NCBI RefSeq assembly: GCF_016429215.1
Contig: NZ_JAELUH010000027.1
Span: 1-64,000, forward strand
Reading direction: 5' to 3'
Length of the DNA: 64,000 nt
Source: Herbaspirillum sp. ASV7
GTDB taxonomy: Bacteria; Pseudomonadota; Gammaproteobacteria; Burkholderiales; Burkholderiaceae_D
Shown here: positions 27,476-36,538 of the stretch, one piece after another
How the letters are laid out: each line of letters begins with the position of its first letter
Position numbering within the stretch: position 1 is the stretch's first letter
The notes under the pieces: model-generated
Databases searched by the model: none
Seen by the model: only the letters and a program-made list of their open reading frames with translations
What the model was told of the DNA's origin: nothing
Made by a program: the position numbers and the translations under genes

Positions 27476-28417
27476 GTGACCGGTGTGACGCAACGACTGA
27501 TTATAGTGATATTGACCTGGCTGTCCTGCTTTTACTTGCCCCCGGCACTGGCGCAGCCAGCGTCGGCCGTCACCCCGGCGGCCACCCACGCGGCGCCACC
27601 ACGCGGCGCGCTCTACCAGGTTTCCGATGGCCGCCATACGCTGCTGCTGTTCGGCACCATCCATGTCGGTGCAGCCGACTTCTACCCGCTGGAGCCAGGG
27701 TTGACGCAGGCCCTGGCCGAGGCCCCCGTGCTGGCACTGGAACTGGATCCGGGCAATGTCGGCGCGCTGCAGACGGCGGTCCGGCGCCATGGCCTCTATC
27801 CGGACGGCCAGCGCTTCCAGGACCAGATCGACCCGACGCTGACAAAACGCACTCTGGCCGCGCTGCAACGCTACCAGATGCCACTGGCATCCATCCAAGC
27901 CATGCGTCCCTGGATGCTGGCCATGGCGCTGACCGTGCAAGCCTATGAAGAGCACGGCTACCGCTCCGCGCTGGCGGTCGACAGCTACCTGGCCGATACC
28001 GTGCGCCGGCATGGCGCGCGGGTGGTGGAACTGGAAAGCGCCGAGCGCCAGATGAGCATCTTCAGCCGCCTGGATGCCGCGCAGCAGGCGCAGTTCCTCA
28101 AGGACAGCCTGGACGAGCTGGATGACGATGACCTCACCCGCAAGCTCGACCGCCTGGTCGATGCCTGGCGCCACGCCGACAGCGCAGGCTTCGCCACCGC
28201 CCTCAAGGAACTGCAGGACGACGACAGCTTCAGCAACCGCTTCACCCGGCAAGCGCTGCTGGCCGAACGCAATCCCGGCCTGGCCGACGGCATAGCCAGC
28301 CTGCTCAGCGAGACGGACAAGGCCATCGCCGCCATCGGCATCCTGCACCTGGTCGGCCCGGATGGTGTCCCGGCCCTGCTGGCCAGGAAGGGGCTGAAGG
28401 TCAGGCAACTCTACTGA
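27476..28417 (+). CDS. TraB/GumN family protein, probably exported
   Basis: The 313-residue protein shows the TraB/PrgY/GumN signature LLLFGTIHVGAADFYPL near the N-terminus and IGILHLVGPDGVPALL near the C-terminus; both glycine-histidine motifs are metal-site candidates. A signal peptide is likely (QRLIIVILTWLSCFYLPPALA). GTG 27476 is chosen because AAAGG lies six bases before it. GTG 27485 is an alternative. The family is thought to be metal-dependent hydrolases, but function is unproven. The gene is divergent from the HAD gene. Confidence 0.8.
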   Translation: MTGVTQRLIIVILTWLSCFYLPPALAQPASAVTPAATHAAPPRGALYQVSDGRHTLLLFGTIHVGAADFYPLEPGLTQALAEAPVLALELDPGNVGALQTAVRRHGLYPDGQRFQDQIDPTLTKRTLAALQRYQMPLASIQAMRPWMLAMALTVQAYEEHGYRSALAVDSYLADTVRRHGARVVELESAERQMSIFSRLDAAQQAQFLKDSLDELDDDDLTRKLDRLVDAWRHADSAGFATALKELQDDDSFSNRFTRQALLAERNPGLADGIASLLSETDKAIAAIGILHLVGPDGVPALLARKGLKVRQLY

Positions 28418-28465
28418 AGCGAAGATGCGTCGGGTGAACCGCCCCGGCAGGCGCGAATAAAAAAA

Positions 28466-28485
28466 GGGATGAGCACGCTCATCCC
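28466..28485. terminator. Terminator, GGGATGAGC stem, copy 1
   Basis: GGGATGAGC (28466-28474) pairs with GCTCATCCC (28477-28485). Seven As before it give a strong T-tract for the minus-strand DUF2059 gene. On the plus strand TCCTTCCTTTTG follows, so it also serves the TraB/GumN gene. A near-identical copy lies at 29139-29158. Confidence 0.9.
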
Positions 28486-28515
28486 TCCTTCCTTTTGTGC
28501 TTGCCTGGGCCGCTG

Positions 28516-29022
28516 TCAGTTGGCGGCCTTCAGGTCGGCCAGGAAATCGCGCTGGATCTGCTCCAACTGCGGTTGCATGCTTACCGTCATCTGCTGGATC
28601 AGCACCGTGTTCTTCTGCATCAGCACCGGCATCTTGTGGATCACGGCCTGCCCGGCCGGGGTCTTGTAGAAAGCCAGCATCCCCGCCACTTCCTCTTCGG
28701 TGAAGGTCTCGCTGTAGAGCTGCAGGTAGGAAGGCTCCATCTTCTGCCAGGAGACCGTGTCCTTGACCAGACCCAGCAGCCGCGCCTTGAGCTTGTCGAT
28801 GGCCTGTTGCTGCTTGGCATTGGGCGTGTTGCCCTTGAGCGCTTGCTTGACGACGGCGTCCACCAGGTTGCCATACTGCAGCTGCACGCCGTCGGACACC
28901 TTGCGGGCCTGGGTGATCTCGAGCAATTGGCGGATCGACGCTTCGCTGGCCGGGGCGGCCGAGGCCGCGCCGGACACCGAGACAAAGGCCAGCGCGAACA
29001 GGACTTGCTTGAACAATTTCAT
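28516..29022 (-). CDS. DUF2059 family exported protein
   Basis: The 168-residue protein begins with a signal peptide (MKLFKQVLFALAFVSVSGAA, cleavage near ASA-AP). The rest is helical, with TFTEEEVAGMLAFYKTPAGQ, the DUF2059 signature, followed by a Gln/Met-rich helix. ATG 29022 is chosen over upstream in-frame ATGs because GGAGAA precedes it. Its mRNA ends at the GGGATGAGC terminator. No biochemical role is established, and it is predicted to be periplasmic. Confidence 0.85.
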   Translation of the reverse strand: MKLFKQVLFALAFVSVSGAASAAPASEASIRQLLEITQARKVSDGVQLQYGNLVDAVVKQALKGNTPNAKQQQAIDKLKARLLGLVKDTVSWQKMEPSYLQLYSETFTEEEVAGMLAFYKTPAGQAVIHKMPVLMQKNTVLIQQMTVSMQPQLEQIQRDFLADLKAAN

Positions 29023-29138
29023 GACTTCTCCGTGAGCGTGAATGGGCAAGACAATGGACGGCAGACTAGCATGCTGCCGTTGCAGCGACAATGTGCCCTG
29101 TCGAAGGGGGACAGGCCTGCCCCTGCGGGCGAAAAAAA

Positions 29139-29158
29139 GGGATGAGCCAGCTCATCCC
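29139..29158 (-). terminator. Terminator, GGGATGAGC stem, copy 2
   Basis: GGGATGAGC (29139-29147) pairs with GCTCATCCC (29150-29158), with only the two loop bases differing from the copy at 28466. On the minus strand it ends in seven Ts and closes argB. Confidence 0.9.
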
Positions 29159-29184
29159 TTTCCTGTTGGTAGCGGCGCTGCTTC

Positions 29185-30078
29185 TCAGTGCGAACGGATC
29201 ATGGTGCCGAAAGCCTGCTCGGTCAGCACTTCCAGCAGCAACGAGTGTTCGATGCGACCGTCGATGATGTGCACCGTGTTCACGCCCGACTTGGCCGCAT
29301 CCAGGGCCGAGGAGATCTTGGGCAGCATGCCGCCGGAGATGGTGCCGTCGGCGAACATCTCATCGATCTCGCGGGCCGACAGGTCGGTCAGCAGGTTGCC
29401 GGCCTTGTCCTGGACGCCAGCGATGTTGGTCATCATGATCAGCTTTTCGGCATGCAGGATCTCGGCGATCTTGCCGGCCACCACGTCGGCATTGATGTTG
29501 TAGGCCTGGCCGTCGTCACCGAAGCCGATGGGCGAGATGATGGGAATGAAGGCATCATCCTGCAGCGCCTTGACCACCGCCGGGTTGATCGCCTCGATCT
29601 CGCCCACGTAACCGATGTCCAGGAACTGGCCCGGATGCTCCTTGTCCGGCATCTGCATCTTGCGCGCGCGGATCAGGCCGCCATCCTTGCCGGTCAGGCC
29701 CACCGCCTGGCCACCATAGTGATTGATCAGCATCACGATGTCCTGCTGCACTTCGCCGCCCAGCACCCATTCCACCACTTCCATGGTCTCTTCGTCGGTA
29801 ATGCGCATGCCCTGGACGAAGGTCCCCTGCTTGCCGATCTTCTTGAGCGCGGCATCGATCTGCGGGCCACCACCGTGGACCACCACCGGGTTCATGCCCA
29901 CCAGCTTCAACAGGATCACGTCACGGGCGAAGCCGTGCTTGAGGCTTTCCTCGGTCATCGCATTGCCACCGTACTTGACCACGATGGTCTTGCCGTGGAA
30001 TTTGCGGATATACGGCAGCGCCTCGGCCAGGATTTCGGCTTTGATCTGGGGGGCTACGTTGGTCAGGTCGGTGGTCAT
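29185..30078 (-). CDS. argB: Acetylglutamate kinase
   Basis: The enzyme phosphorylates N-acetyl-L-glutamate with ATP, the second step of arginine synthesis. The 297-residue protein has the amino-acid-kinase motifs [12 protein letters not shown] (phosphate binding lysine), [11 protein letters not shown] and [16 protein letters not shown] 30078 has AGGACA upstream and starts the family N-terminus; a further in-frame upstream ATG (30252) would add an unrelated extension across the intergenic region. No other arginine genes are adjacent. It ends at the second GGGATGAGC terminator. Confidence 0.95.
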   Translation of the reverse strand: MTTDLTNVAPQIKAEILAEALPYIRKFHGKTIVVKYGGNAMTEESLKHGFARDVILLKLVGMNPVVVHGGGPQIDAALKKIGKQGTFVQGMRITDEETMEVVEWVLGGEVQQDIVMLINHYGGQAVGLTGKDGGLIRARKMQMPDKEHPGQFLDIGYVGEIEAINPAVVKALQDDAFIPIISPIGFGDDGQAYNINADVVAGKIAEILHAEKLIMMTNIAGVQDKAGNLLTDLSAREIDEMFADGTISGGMLPKISSALDAAKSGVNTVHIIDGRIEHSLLLEVLTEQAFGTMIRSH

Positions 30079-30190
30079 GGCAATGTCCTGTGGCTGGATG
30101 GGATGGGTTAGGAGCGGGATTTTACATGGAAAGAAGCCGGGCTTCGCACTGCAACATGCAGCGTGTGCGATCCTCGCAACGCCGCCGTGC

Positions 30191-30943
30191 TCAGGCGCTG
30201 CAGGCGCGGATTTCCTGGTCCGGGAAGGCGCTCTTGATCTGGTCGAGGGCACTGCGTGCGTCCGGGCTCAGGTCATGCAGCTGGAACACCTGCTTGCCGG
30301 CGCCGGAACGGCGCGCAATGATGCGCGCACTGCGCACGCCGCGCGAGATCAACTGGCTGACATAGGCCTTGGCCGCCTCTTCGGTACGGAAGATGCCCAG
30401 CGAGACGCCGGCGCGCAGCGCCGGGTTGGGGAAACTGTCGGGGATCACATAGAAATCGCCAATGCCAAGGCGGCGCAGCTCGGCCACGCGCCGGTCCGCC
30501 CCCTCGCGGCCATCCTGGGGCGGGATATAGACCATGTGGCTGGTGACATCCTGGGTCAGCTTCTGCACCAGCTTGTCACCCAGGTTGAGGCTGGCCAGCT
30601 GTTCAGAGAAGCGGCGCGCATCAGCCGCGCTGAAGTTGCCCACCTCGGTACAGGAAGGGGCCACCGCAGCAACTTGCGCTGGCGCCGCTGCCGCCGTGGG
30701 CGCGGCTGCAGCAGTGGTGGTGTTGGCAGCAGCCGGGCTGGTGGGCGCCGGCTGGGCACGCAACTGCGACGCCAGCTTCTCGCTGCTGGCCGGCAACACA
30801 CTGAGCAATTCCGGATGCAGCTGCTCGGCCAGGCGCTGCGGCTCGCGCCGTTCGGACGCGCTGGCGCCGAAATAGCCGCGCGATACCCCGAACAGGATCA
30901 CGTTGCCTACCAGCAGCAGCCAAAAAAGCAATTTCAGCTTCAT
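30191..30943 (-). CDS. SPOR-domain single-pass membrane protein
   Basis: The 250-residue protein has one N-terminal membrane helix ([17 protein letters not shown]) and a periplasmic part. The linker of about 40 residues is rich in Ala, Pro and Thr. The C-terminal SPOR-like fold (about 130-215) contains [16 protein letters not shown] and [24 protein letters not shown] domains bind glycan strands lacking stem peptides at division sites. It lies directly downstream of coaX on the same strand and may be co-transcribed with birA-coaX. Confidence 0.8.
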   Translation of the reverse strand: MKLKLLFWLLLVGNVILFGVSRGYFGASASERREPQRLAEQLHPELLSVLPASSEKLASQLRAQPAPTSPAAANTTTAAAAPTAAAAPAQVAAVAPSCTEVGNFSAADARRFSEQLASLNLGDKLVQKLTQDVTSHMVYIPPQDGREGADRRVAELRRLGIGDFYVIPDSFPNPALRAGVSLGIFRTEEAAKAYVSQLISRGVRSARIIARRSGAGKQVFQLHDLSPDARSALDQIKSAFPDQEIRACSA

Positions 30944-31007
30944 TCGCGCCTTGTCTTCCTTGCCCTTGTCAGTTTGATTCAGTGTCGGTTACAGATCGGC
31001 AGAAGCG

Positions 31008-31796
31008 CTACTGGCGCTCCTGCATCACCACCTCATGGAGGCCGATGAGGACCAGATTATCCACCTTTTCCAGCGGGACATCGCCCAACGCCAGATAAGG
31101 CGCCAGCAGCAAGCCGGCACCGCCGGCCAGCACGCAGCGCAGCGGCCCCGCCGGAGCGGCGCGGCGGCGCTCGGCCAGGGCGTGCTCGATGGCGCCCACC
31201 TGGGCGGCGATGCAGCCCGAGACGATGGCGTCCACCGTATTGTCGGCGAAGACCCGCTCCGGCGGGGTCGCTTCGTCGATGCGCGGCAGCTGCGCCGTAT
31301 TCAGCGCCAGCGAGGTCGCCATGGTGCCGAATCCGGGCAGGATCATGCCGCCCTCGAAGAGTCCGTCGGCGCTGACTGCATCAATGGTGGTGGCGGTGCC
31401 GCAGGTCGCCACCAGCAATTGCTCGCCAGGAAACATTGCACGTGCACCGATGGCCGCAGCAAAACGGTCGCAGCCCAGCTGGGCGGGGTGGCGATAGCCG
31501 TTGCGCAGGCCGGCACGCTGTTCGGTAGAGGCGAACCACTCGACCGCCACGCGGGGGCCGAAGACCTCCTGCAACACCGCCTCCAGACTCTCGCGCAGGG
31601 CCGCTCCGGCCACGTTGGACACGCACACCTGCGTCACCGCCTGCGGCCCCGTGGCCAGCGCGCGCCAGGCCGCTGCCAGCGTGCGCACCTCGGCCCGCGC
31701 CACGGCCCCGTGCTGCCGCCAGCGTGATGCGTCGCCGGGCTGCGCGGCCGGCACGGCCCACTTGATGCGCGTATTGCCTGCATCGATGAGCAACAT
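31008..31796 (-). CDS. coaX: Type III pantothenate kinase
   Basis: The enzyme phosphorylates pantothenate, the first step of coenzyme A synthesis; type III enzymes need a monovalent cation. The 262-residue protein has LLIDAGNTRIKWA (phosphate-1), the GCDRFAAAIGAR motif, and ATCGTATTIDAV (adenosine/phosphate-2). ATG 31796 lies two bases beyond the birA stop; a TTG at 31802 would overlap it. It is clearly operonic with birA, pairing CoA and biotin-protein functions as in many betaproteobacteria. Confidence 0.93.
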   Translation of the reverse strand: MLLIDAGNTRIKWAVPAAQPGDASRWRQHGAVARAEVRTLAAAWRALATGPQAVTQVCVSNVAGAALRESLEAVLQEVFGPRVAVEWFASTEQRAGLRNGYRHPAQLGCDRFAAAIGARAMFPGEQLLVATCGTATTIDAVSADGLFEGGMILPGFGTMATSLALNTAQLPRIDEATPPERVFADNTVDAIVSGCIAAQVGAIEHALAERRRAAPAGPLRCVLAGGAGLLLAPYLALGDVPLEKVDNLVLIGLHEVVMQERQ

Positions 31797-31798
31797 GT

Positions 31799-32659
31799 TC
31801 AATCCTGCAGCCGCAAGGACAGGTCGCCGGCCAGGATCTCGATCTGGCCCGCGTCGGTGTCGAGCAGGAAGCGTCCTATCATGTCCACCCCCGCCGCCGT
31901 CCCTTCATGGACGATGCGACCGTTGTCGACGATCTTCACCGCCTGACCGGCATAGGCATGGAAGGCTTCCCAGCGCTTGACGAAGGCGCCGAAGCCGCGC
32001 CGCTCGAACTCGGTCAGCACATCGACCAGGGCGCTGGTGATGATGGCCAGCACCGTTTCGCGGGGCGGCTTCTGCAATTCGGGGGCCGAACCAATGGCGC
32101 GTTGCAGCTCCTGCTCCAGCCCTTGCGGCACGGTCAGGTTCAGGCCGATGCCGATCACCGCCCAGGTGGCGTCACCGCGACGGCCATCAGCGGCCGTCTC
32201 GATGAGGATGCCGGCCAGCTTGGCGCCATCACGCAAGACATCATTGGGCCACTTCAGTTGCGGCGCCACGCCGAACACTTCCAAGGCCTCGGCCAGCGCC
32301 ACCCCGACGGCCAGCGGCAAACCCAGCAGGGCGTGCAGCGGACGCTCGAAACGCCAGGCCAGCGAGAAGGTCAGGCAATCCTGCGGCGTGGTGTGCCAGG
32401 GGCGGCCGGCACGGCCGCGCCCGGCGGTCTGGCGGTCGGCCACCAGCAGCAGGGGACGCGACAGGCTGGTCACGCGCTGCATCAGGTCCACGTTGGTGGA
32501 ACCGGTCTGGGCGACGGCCTCGACATCGACGCGCTGCCGGCCTTCGCTGTCGGAGCCGGCCAGCAGCATGGAGATACGCTCCGGACGCACCAGCGGCTGG
32601 TGCTCATCGCAATCCGGCGCCGGCACGTCATCGGCCGGCTGGGGGGAAGTCATGGTCAT
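31799..32659 (-). CDS. birA: Biotin--[acetyl-CoA-carboxylase] ligase, no DNA-binding domain
   Basis: The enzyme attaches biotin to the carboxyl carrier protein. The 286-residue protein shows GRGRAGRPWH (80-89, biotinyl-AMP loop), WPNDVL and LAGILIE, and the C-terminal SH3-like part. The first 50 residues lack a helix-turn-helix and are Pro/Asp-rich, so it is probably a monofunctional ligase and not a repressor. The start is one of three closely spaced ATGs (32668, 32659, 32653). A TACAAT hexamer lies seven bases before ATG 32659. Confidence 0.92.
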   Translation of the reverse strand: MTMTSPQPADDVPAPDCDEHQPLVRPERISMLLAGSDSEGRQRVDVEAVAQTGSTNVDLMQRVTSLSRPLLLVADRQTAGRGRAGRPWHTTPQDCLTFSLAWRFERPLHALLGLPLAVGVALAEALEVFGVAPQLKWPNDVLRDGAKLAGILIETAADGRRGDATWAVIGIGLNLTVPQGLEQELQRAIGSAPELQKPPRETVLAIITSALVDVLTEFERRGFGAFVKRWEAFHAYAGQAVKIVDNGRIVHEGTAAGVDMIGRFLLDTDAGQIEILAGDLSLRLQD

Positions 32660-32765
32660 AGCGCGCATTGTAACGGCAGACGGCGTCTGCGCGCAGCCGG
32701 CGCGACGATGTAAAGCGGCACGCGCAAGGCGGCAAGCCGCCATGAAATCGGTTACCCTCTGGCCC

Positions 32766-33896
32766 ATGCAAGCCAAGCCCGTCCCTTCCCCCGCGCCGCC
32801 AGCGGCCTCGTCGTTTGCGCGCGTGAGCCTGGCGATCTATACGCTGCTGATCGTCTATGCCAGCTGGTATCCGTTCTCGGGCTGGCGCGACATGGGCATC
32901 AAGCCCTTCGATTACCTGTGGGCGCGCCTGCCCTATTACTGGACCGGCTTCGACGTCTGGACCAATATCGCCGGCTACGCGCCGCTGGGCCTGCTGCTGG
33001 TGCTGGCCATGTATCCGCAGCTGCGCGCGCGCTGGGCGATCGTCCCTGCCATCGCCGCCGGCGTGCTGCTGTCAGCCTGCATGGAAGCCGGCCAGACCTA
33101 CCTGCCCACCCGCGTCCCCTCCAATCTGGACCTGCTGACCAATTCCGCCGGCGTCACCCTGGGTGCCTTGCTGGGCGCGGCGTGCAGCCGCTACTTCCTG
33201 CGCGAGAGCCGCCTGTTGCTGCTGCGCCAGCGCTGGTTTTCGAGCGAGGCCAGCCGCGGCCTGGTGGTGGCGGCGCTCTGGCCGCTGGCGCTGATCTACC
33301 CGCAGAACCACCTGTTCGGCCTGGGCCACCTGGTACCACCGCTGTCGGGATTCTTCTCCGACCTCTTCGACACCCCCATCGACCTGGCCACCGCCTGGCT
33401 CAACAATGCCCAATTGAGTGCCGAACAATACTGGCTGGCCGATATCATCGTCAGCGCCTGCGGCCTGACCGGCGCCTCCCTGCTGGTGCTGCTGCTGATG
33501 CGCCGGCAGGCGCCGCGCCGCCGTCTGGTCGGGCTGTACCTGCTGGCCTGCATCGCCATCAAATCGCTGGCCTGCGCGCTGTTCTTCGCGCCCCAGAATG
33601 CCTTCGTCTGGATCTCCCCCAGCGCGGTAGGCGGCATCACGCTGGGCGCCATGATGGTGGCCGGCCTGTCCTGGGCGCCGCCGGTGGCGCAACGGCGGGT
33701 GGCGGCCCTGGCACTGATCCTGAGCCTGGTGGTGACCAATGCGGTGCCGGTCAACCCTTACTACATCTCGACGCTGGAAACCTGGGTCCAGGGCAAGTTC
33801 CTCAATTTCGACGGTGCCGCCCAATTCCTCTCGGTGCTGTGGCCCTTCCTGGCGATCTGGTTCCTCTACCACCCGGTGCACCGCAAGCAAAAATGA
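32766..33896 (+). CDS. VanZ family membrane protein
   Basis: The 376-residue integral membrane protein has about eight hydrophobic segments. The N-terminal half carries the VanZ/teicoplanin-resistance-like pattern: YASWYPFSGWRDMG, DVWTNIAGYAPLGLLL, then a CMEAGQTYLPTRVPSNLDLL loop with conserved acidic and Arg residues. The C-terminal half is less conserved and may be lineage-specific. No substrate is known. The start could also be ATG 32742. It is divergent from birA. Confidence 0.8.
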   Translation: MQAKPVPSPAPPAASSFARVSLAIYTLLIVYASWYPFSGWRDMGIKPFDYLWARLPYYWTGFDVWTNIAGYAPLGLLLVLAMYPQLRARWAIVPAIAAGVLLSACMEAGQTYLPTRVPSNLDLLTNSAGVTLGALLGAACSRYFLRESRLLLLRQRWFSSEASRGLVVAALWPLALIYPQNHLFGLGHLVPPLSGFFSDLFDTPIDLATAWLNNAQLSAEQYWLADIIVSACGLTGASLLVLLLMRRQAPRRRLVGLYLLACIAIKSLACALFFAPQNAFVWISPSAVGGITLGAMMVAGLSWAPPVAQRRVAALALILSLVVTNAVPVNPYYISTLETWVQGKFLNFDGAAQFLSVLWPFLAIWFLYHPVHRKQK

Positions 33897-33923
33897 CGGG
33901 GTGTATCATTGACGCTTTCCCCG

Positions 33924-33939
33924 GGCCGGCGCGCCGGCC
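33924..33939. repeat. 16-base perfect GC palindrome
   Basis: GGCCGGCGCGCCGGCC is fully self-complementary. It lies between VanZ and the ferredoxin gene, 30 bases before the latter's start. It could fold in the mRNA leader, or it may be a chance product of high GC. Confidence 0.4.
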
Positions 33940-33968
33940 AGTGACCAACCTCCACAGGTCCCCCTCCC

Positions 33969-34289
33969 ATGAGCGATGAACCCTTCTACGAACACCACGT
34001 CTTCTTCTGCCTGAACCAGCGCAAGCCGGGCGAGCGCACCTGCTGCGCCGACAAGGGCGCCCAGGCCGCCCAGGAACATGCCAAGAAGCGCATCAAGCAA
34101 CTGGGCCTGGCCGCCCCCGGCAAGGTCCGCATCAACAAGGCCGGCTGCCTGGAGCGCTGCGAGGAAGGCCCGGTGGTGGTGATCTATCCGCAAGGCACCT
34201 GGTACACCTATGTCGATAACGAAGACATCGACGAAATCATCGACAAGCACATCGTCGGCGGCAAGGTCGTCGATCGCCTCAAGATCTAA
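33969..34289 (+). CDS. Thioredoxin-like (2Fe-2S) ferredoxin
   Basis: The 106-residue protein has a thioredoxin-like [2Fe-2S] fold. Candidate cluster ligands are C14 (FFCLNQR), C25 or C26 (GERTCC), C60 and C64 (AGCLERC). The extra adjacent cysteine at 25/26 is a noticeable feature. It is predicted to be a cytosolic electron carrier. The alpha/beta hydrolase gene follows after 27 bases. The redox partner is unknown; the indolepyruvate oxidoreductase elsewhere in the window needs a ferredoxin-like acceptor, but a link is speculation. Confidence 0.88.
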   Translation: MSDEPFYEHHVFFCLNQRKPGERTCCADKGAQAAQEHAKKRIKQLGLAAPGKVRINKAGCLERCEEGPVVVIYPQGTWYTYVDNEDIDEIIDKHIVGGKVVDRLKI

Positions 34290-34316
34290 GTTTTTATCTC
34301 CTGTTTTCAGCAAGCC

Positions 34317-34979
34317 ATGAACGCACACACCCAGAATTTCATGATCGCCGGCGCCGTCGGCCAGCTCGAATGCGCCCTCGACCTGCCGGATCCCGAGGTC
34401 TTCCCCGCCCCGGTCGGCCTGGCCCTGGTGGCCCACCCGCACCCGCTGTATGGCGGCACCATGGACAACAAGGTGGCCCAGACCCTGGCGCGCACCTTCC
34501 TGGCGCTGGGCTATGTAGCGGTGCGCATGAATTTCCGTGGCGTGGGCAAGTCCGAGGGGGTGCATGACCACGGCGCCGGCGAGACCGACGACATGGCCCT
34601 GCTGCTGCAACACATGCGCACGCAATATCCGACGCTGCCGCTGGCGCTGGGCGGTTTCTCCTTCGGGACCTTCGTGCAGGCCCAGCTGCAGCAGCGCCTG
34701 CTGCAACAGGACGCCGCCAGTGCCGCCGAGCGCCTGGTGCTGGTGGGCACGGCCGCCGGCAAGTGGCCCATGCCGGTCGCGCCAAGCAATACCATCCTCA
34801 TCCACGGCGAGCAGGATGACACCATCCCGCTAGCGGCCGTGCTGGACTGGGCCCGTCCGCAGGAGCTGCCGGTGGTGGTGATTCCGGGTTCGGACCACTT
34901 TTTTCACCGCAAACTGCAACATATCAAGAATGTGGTGGTCGAAAGCTGGCATCGCCGCCCGGCCCAGCTGCAAGCCTGA
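34317..34979 (+). CDS. Alpha/beta hydrolase
   Basis: The 220-residue predicted serine hydrolase has nucleophile elbow GGFSFGTF with S115, the oxyanion segment VAHPHPLYGGTMDNK, an acid in HGEQDDTIP, and a catalytic His in GSDHFFHRK. The short form without lid matches bacterial proteins annotated as alpha/beta hydrolases of the dienelactone-hydrolase-like superfamily. Substrate unknown. It is probably co-transcribed with the ferredoxin gene. Confidence 0.85.
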   Translation: MNAHTQNFMIAGAVGQLECALDLPDPEVFPAPVGLALVAHPHPLYGGTMDNKVAQTLARTFLALGYVAVRMNFRGVGKSEGVHDHGAGETDDMALLLQHMRTQYPTLPLALGGFSFGTFVQAQLQQRLLQQDAASAAERLVLVGTAAGKWPMPVAPSNTILIHGEQDDTIPLAAVLDWARPQELPVVVIPGSDHFFHRKLQHIKNVVVESWHRRPAQLQA

Positions 34980-35062
34980 GGGCCCGGCCACGGCGGCGAT
35001 GGGATGGAAACGCCGCCACGGCGGCTTCGCGAGGGGATTTTCGGGGATGAAGATCCATTCAA

Positions 35063-35092
35063 TTGGGAACGAAGCCGCATGACGTTTATAAT
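35063..35092 (+). promoter_or_regulatory. Sigma70-like promoter for the D,D-carboxypeptidase gene
   Basis: TTGGGA (35063-35068) and TATAAT (35087-35092) are separated by 18 bases. Transcription would start about 108 bases before ATG 35208. Confidence 0.6.
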
Positions 35093-35207
35093 TCCGGGCG
35101 TGCAGCCGGCCCTGGCTGCTGCCACAGACTGACCCGCCCGGCCTTATCCTCTTATCAAACCAACAGCTACGATGTTCCCCCGTGCTGGCAATTTTTCTTA
35201 GGCACCG

Positions 35208-36362
35208 ATGAAAAAGCTTCTCGCGGCGCTCGCCGCAACCGTCCTTTCCATTTCCACTCTCACCGCTTCCGCACAGAGCCTGCCGCCGCCCACCGTGGCC
35301 GCCAAGAGCTGGCTGCTGCTGGACGCCTCAGCCAACCAGGTGATCGCCTCCAGCGACCCCGACATGCGCGTCGAGCCAGCTTCGCTGACCAAGCTCATGA
35401 CCGCCTACCTGGCCTTCGCCGCCCTGCGCGACAAGCGCCTGAGCCTGGAGCAAGAGATCAACGTCTCCGTCAACGCCTGGAAGGTCGACCCCAGCAGCTC
35501 CAAGATGTTCATCGAGCCCAACAAGCCGGTCTCCATCGACAACCTGCTCTATGGCCTGATCTCGGTGTCCGGTAACGACGCCGCCGTGGCCGTGGCCGAA
35601 GCCGTCTCCGGCACCGAAGATGCCTTCGTGCAACTGATGAACCGTGAAGCCCAGCGTCAGGGCCTCACCAACAGCCACTTCGGCAACCCGCATGGCTTGC
35701 CCAACGCGGAGACCTATACCACCGCGCGTGACCTGTCCATCCTGTGCCGCAACCTGATCAACGACTTCCCCGAGTACTACAAGCGCTACTACTCGGTGAA
35801 GAAATTTACCTACAACAACATTACCCAACCCAACCGCAACCGCCTGCTGTGGCTGGACCCGACTGTGGATGGCATGAAGACCGGCCACACCTCCAGCGCC
35901 GGCTACTCGCTGATTACCTCGGCCCATCGCCCTGTGCCCAACGGCGAGCGTCGCCTGATTTCGGTGGTCATCGGCACCGTCTCCGACCAGGTCCGCACCC
36001 AGGAAAGCCAGAAGCTGCTGAACTGGGGCTTCCAGAACTTCGACGCGGTCAAGCTGTATGCCAAGGGCCAGCCGGTCGACACGCCTGACGTGTGGAAGGG
36101 TTCGCAGGGCAAGATCAAGGTGGGCTTCAAGAACGACGTCTACATCACCATCCCCAAGGGCACGGCCGACAAGGTCAAGACCAAGCTGGATCGCAATGAC
36201 CCGCTGATCGCCCCGATCGCCGAGAACGCCAAGGTCGGCACCCTGAAGGTCAGCATCGACGACAAGGTCGTCGCCGAGCTGCCGGTGGTGGCGCTGGAAT
36301 CGGTGGGCCCGGCCGGCTTCATCGGCCGCGCCTGGGACTCGCTGCGCCTGATGTTCAAGTAA
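35208..36362 (+). CDS. D-alanyl-D-alanine carboxypeptidase (PBP5/6 family)
   Basis: This periplasmic enzyme trims the terminal D-Ala from peptidoglycan stem peptides. The 384-residue protein has a signal peptide (MKKLLAALAATVLSISTLTA, cleavage near ASA-QS). The active-site triad is S59-L-T-K62, S121-G-N and K224-T-G. The C-terminal beta domain follows, and the last residues (IGRAWDSLRLMFK) form the amphipathic membrane anchor. The dacA or dacC designation cannot be decided from sequence. A strong terminator follows. Confidence 0.94.
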   Translation: MKKLLAALAATVLSISTLTASAQSLPPPTVAAKSWLLLDASANQVIASSDPDMRVEPASLTKLMTAYLAFAALRDKRLSLEQEINVSVNAWKVDPSSSKMFIEPNKPVSIDNLLYGLISVSGNDAAVAVAEAVSGTEDAFVQLMNREAQRQGLTNSHFGNPHGLPNAETYTTARDLSILCRNLINDFPEYYKRYYSVKKFTYNNITQPNRNRLLWLDPTVDGMKTGHTSSAGYSLITSAHRPVPNGERRLISVVIGTVSDQVRTQESQKLLNWGFQNFDAVKLYAKGQPVDTPDVWKGSQGKIKVGFKNDVYITIPKGTADKVKTKLDRNDPLIAPIAENAKVGTLKVSIDDKVVAELPVVALESVGPAGFIGRAWDSLRLMFK

Positions 36363-36408
36363 GCTGCAGGCTGCTGGGTTCATTGTCCCAGCTATGCAAT
36401 ATGCAAGA

Positions 36409-36438
36409 CGCCATCGAGCAATCGATGGCGTTTTTTTT
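36409..36438 (+). terminator. Terminator of the carboxypeptidase gene
   Basis: CGCCATCGA (36409-36417) pairs with TCGATGGCG (36422-36430) across a GCAA loop, and eight Ts follow. Confidence 0.93.
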
Positions 36439-36477
36439 ACGCCCCTGCCGTTTGCACAGACGCCCGGCACAAGCAAA

Positions 36478-36503
36478 AACGCCACCGGCTAAGCGGTGGC
36501 GTT
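36478..36503 (-). terminator. Terminator of ahpF
   Basis: AACGCCACCG (36478-36487) pairs with CGGTGGCGTT (36494-36503). On the minus strand the stem ends in GTTTTTGC, directly after the ahpF stop. Confidence 0.85.
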
Positions 36504-36538
36504 GTGCTTGTTGCTGCTTGTTACCGACGATGGCTTGC

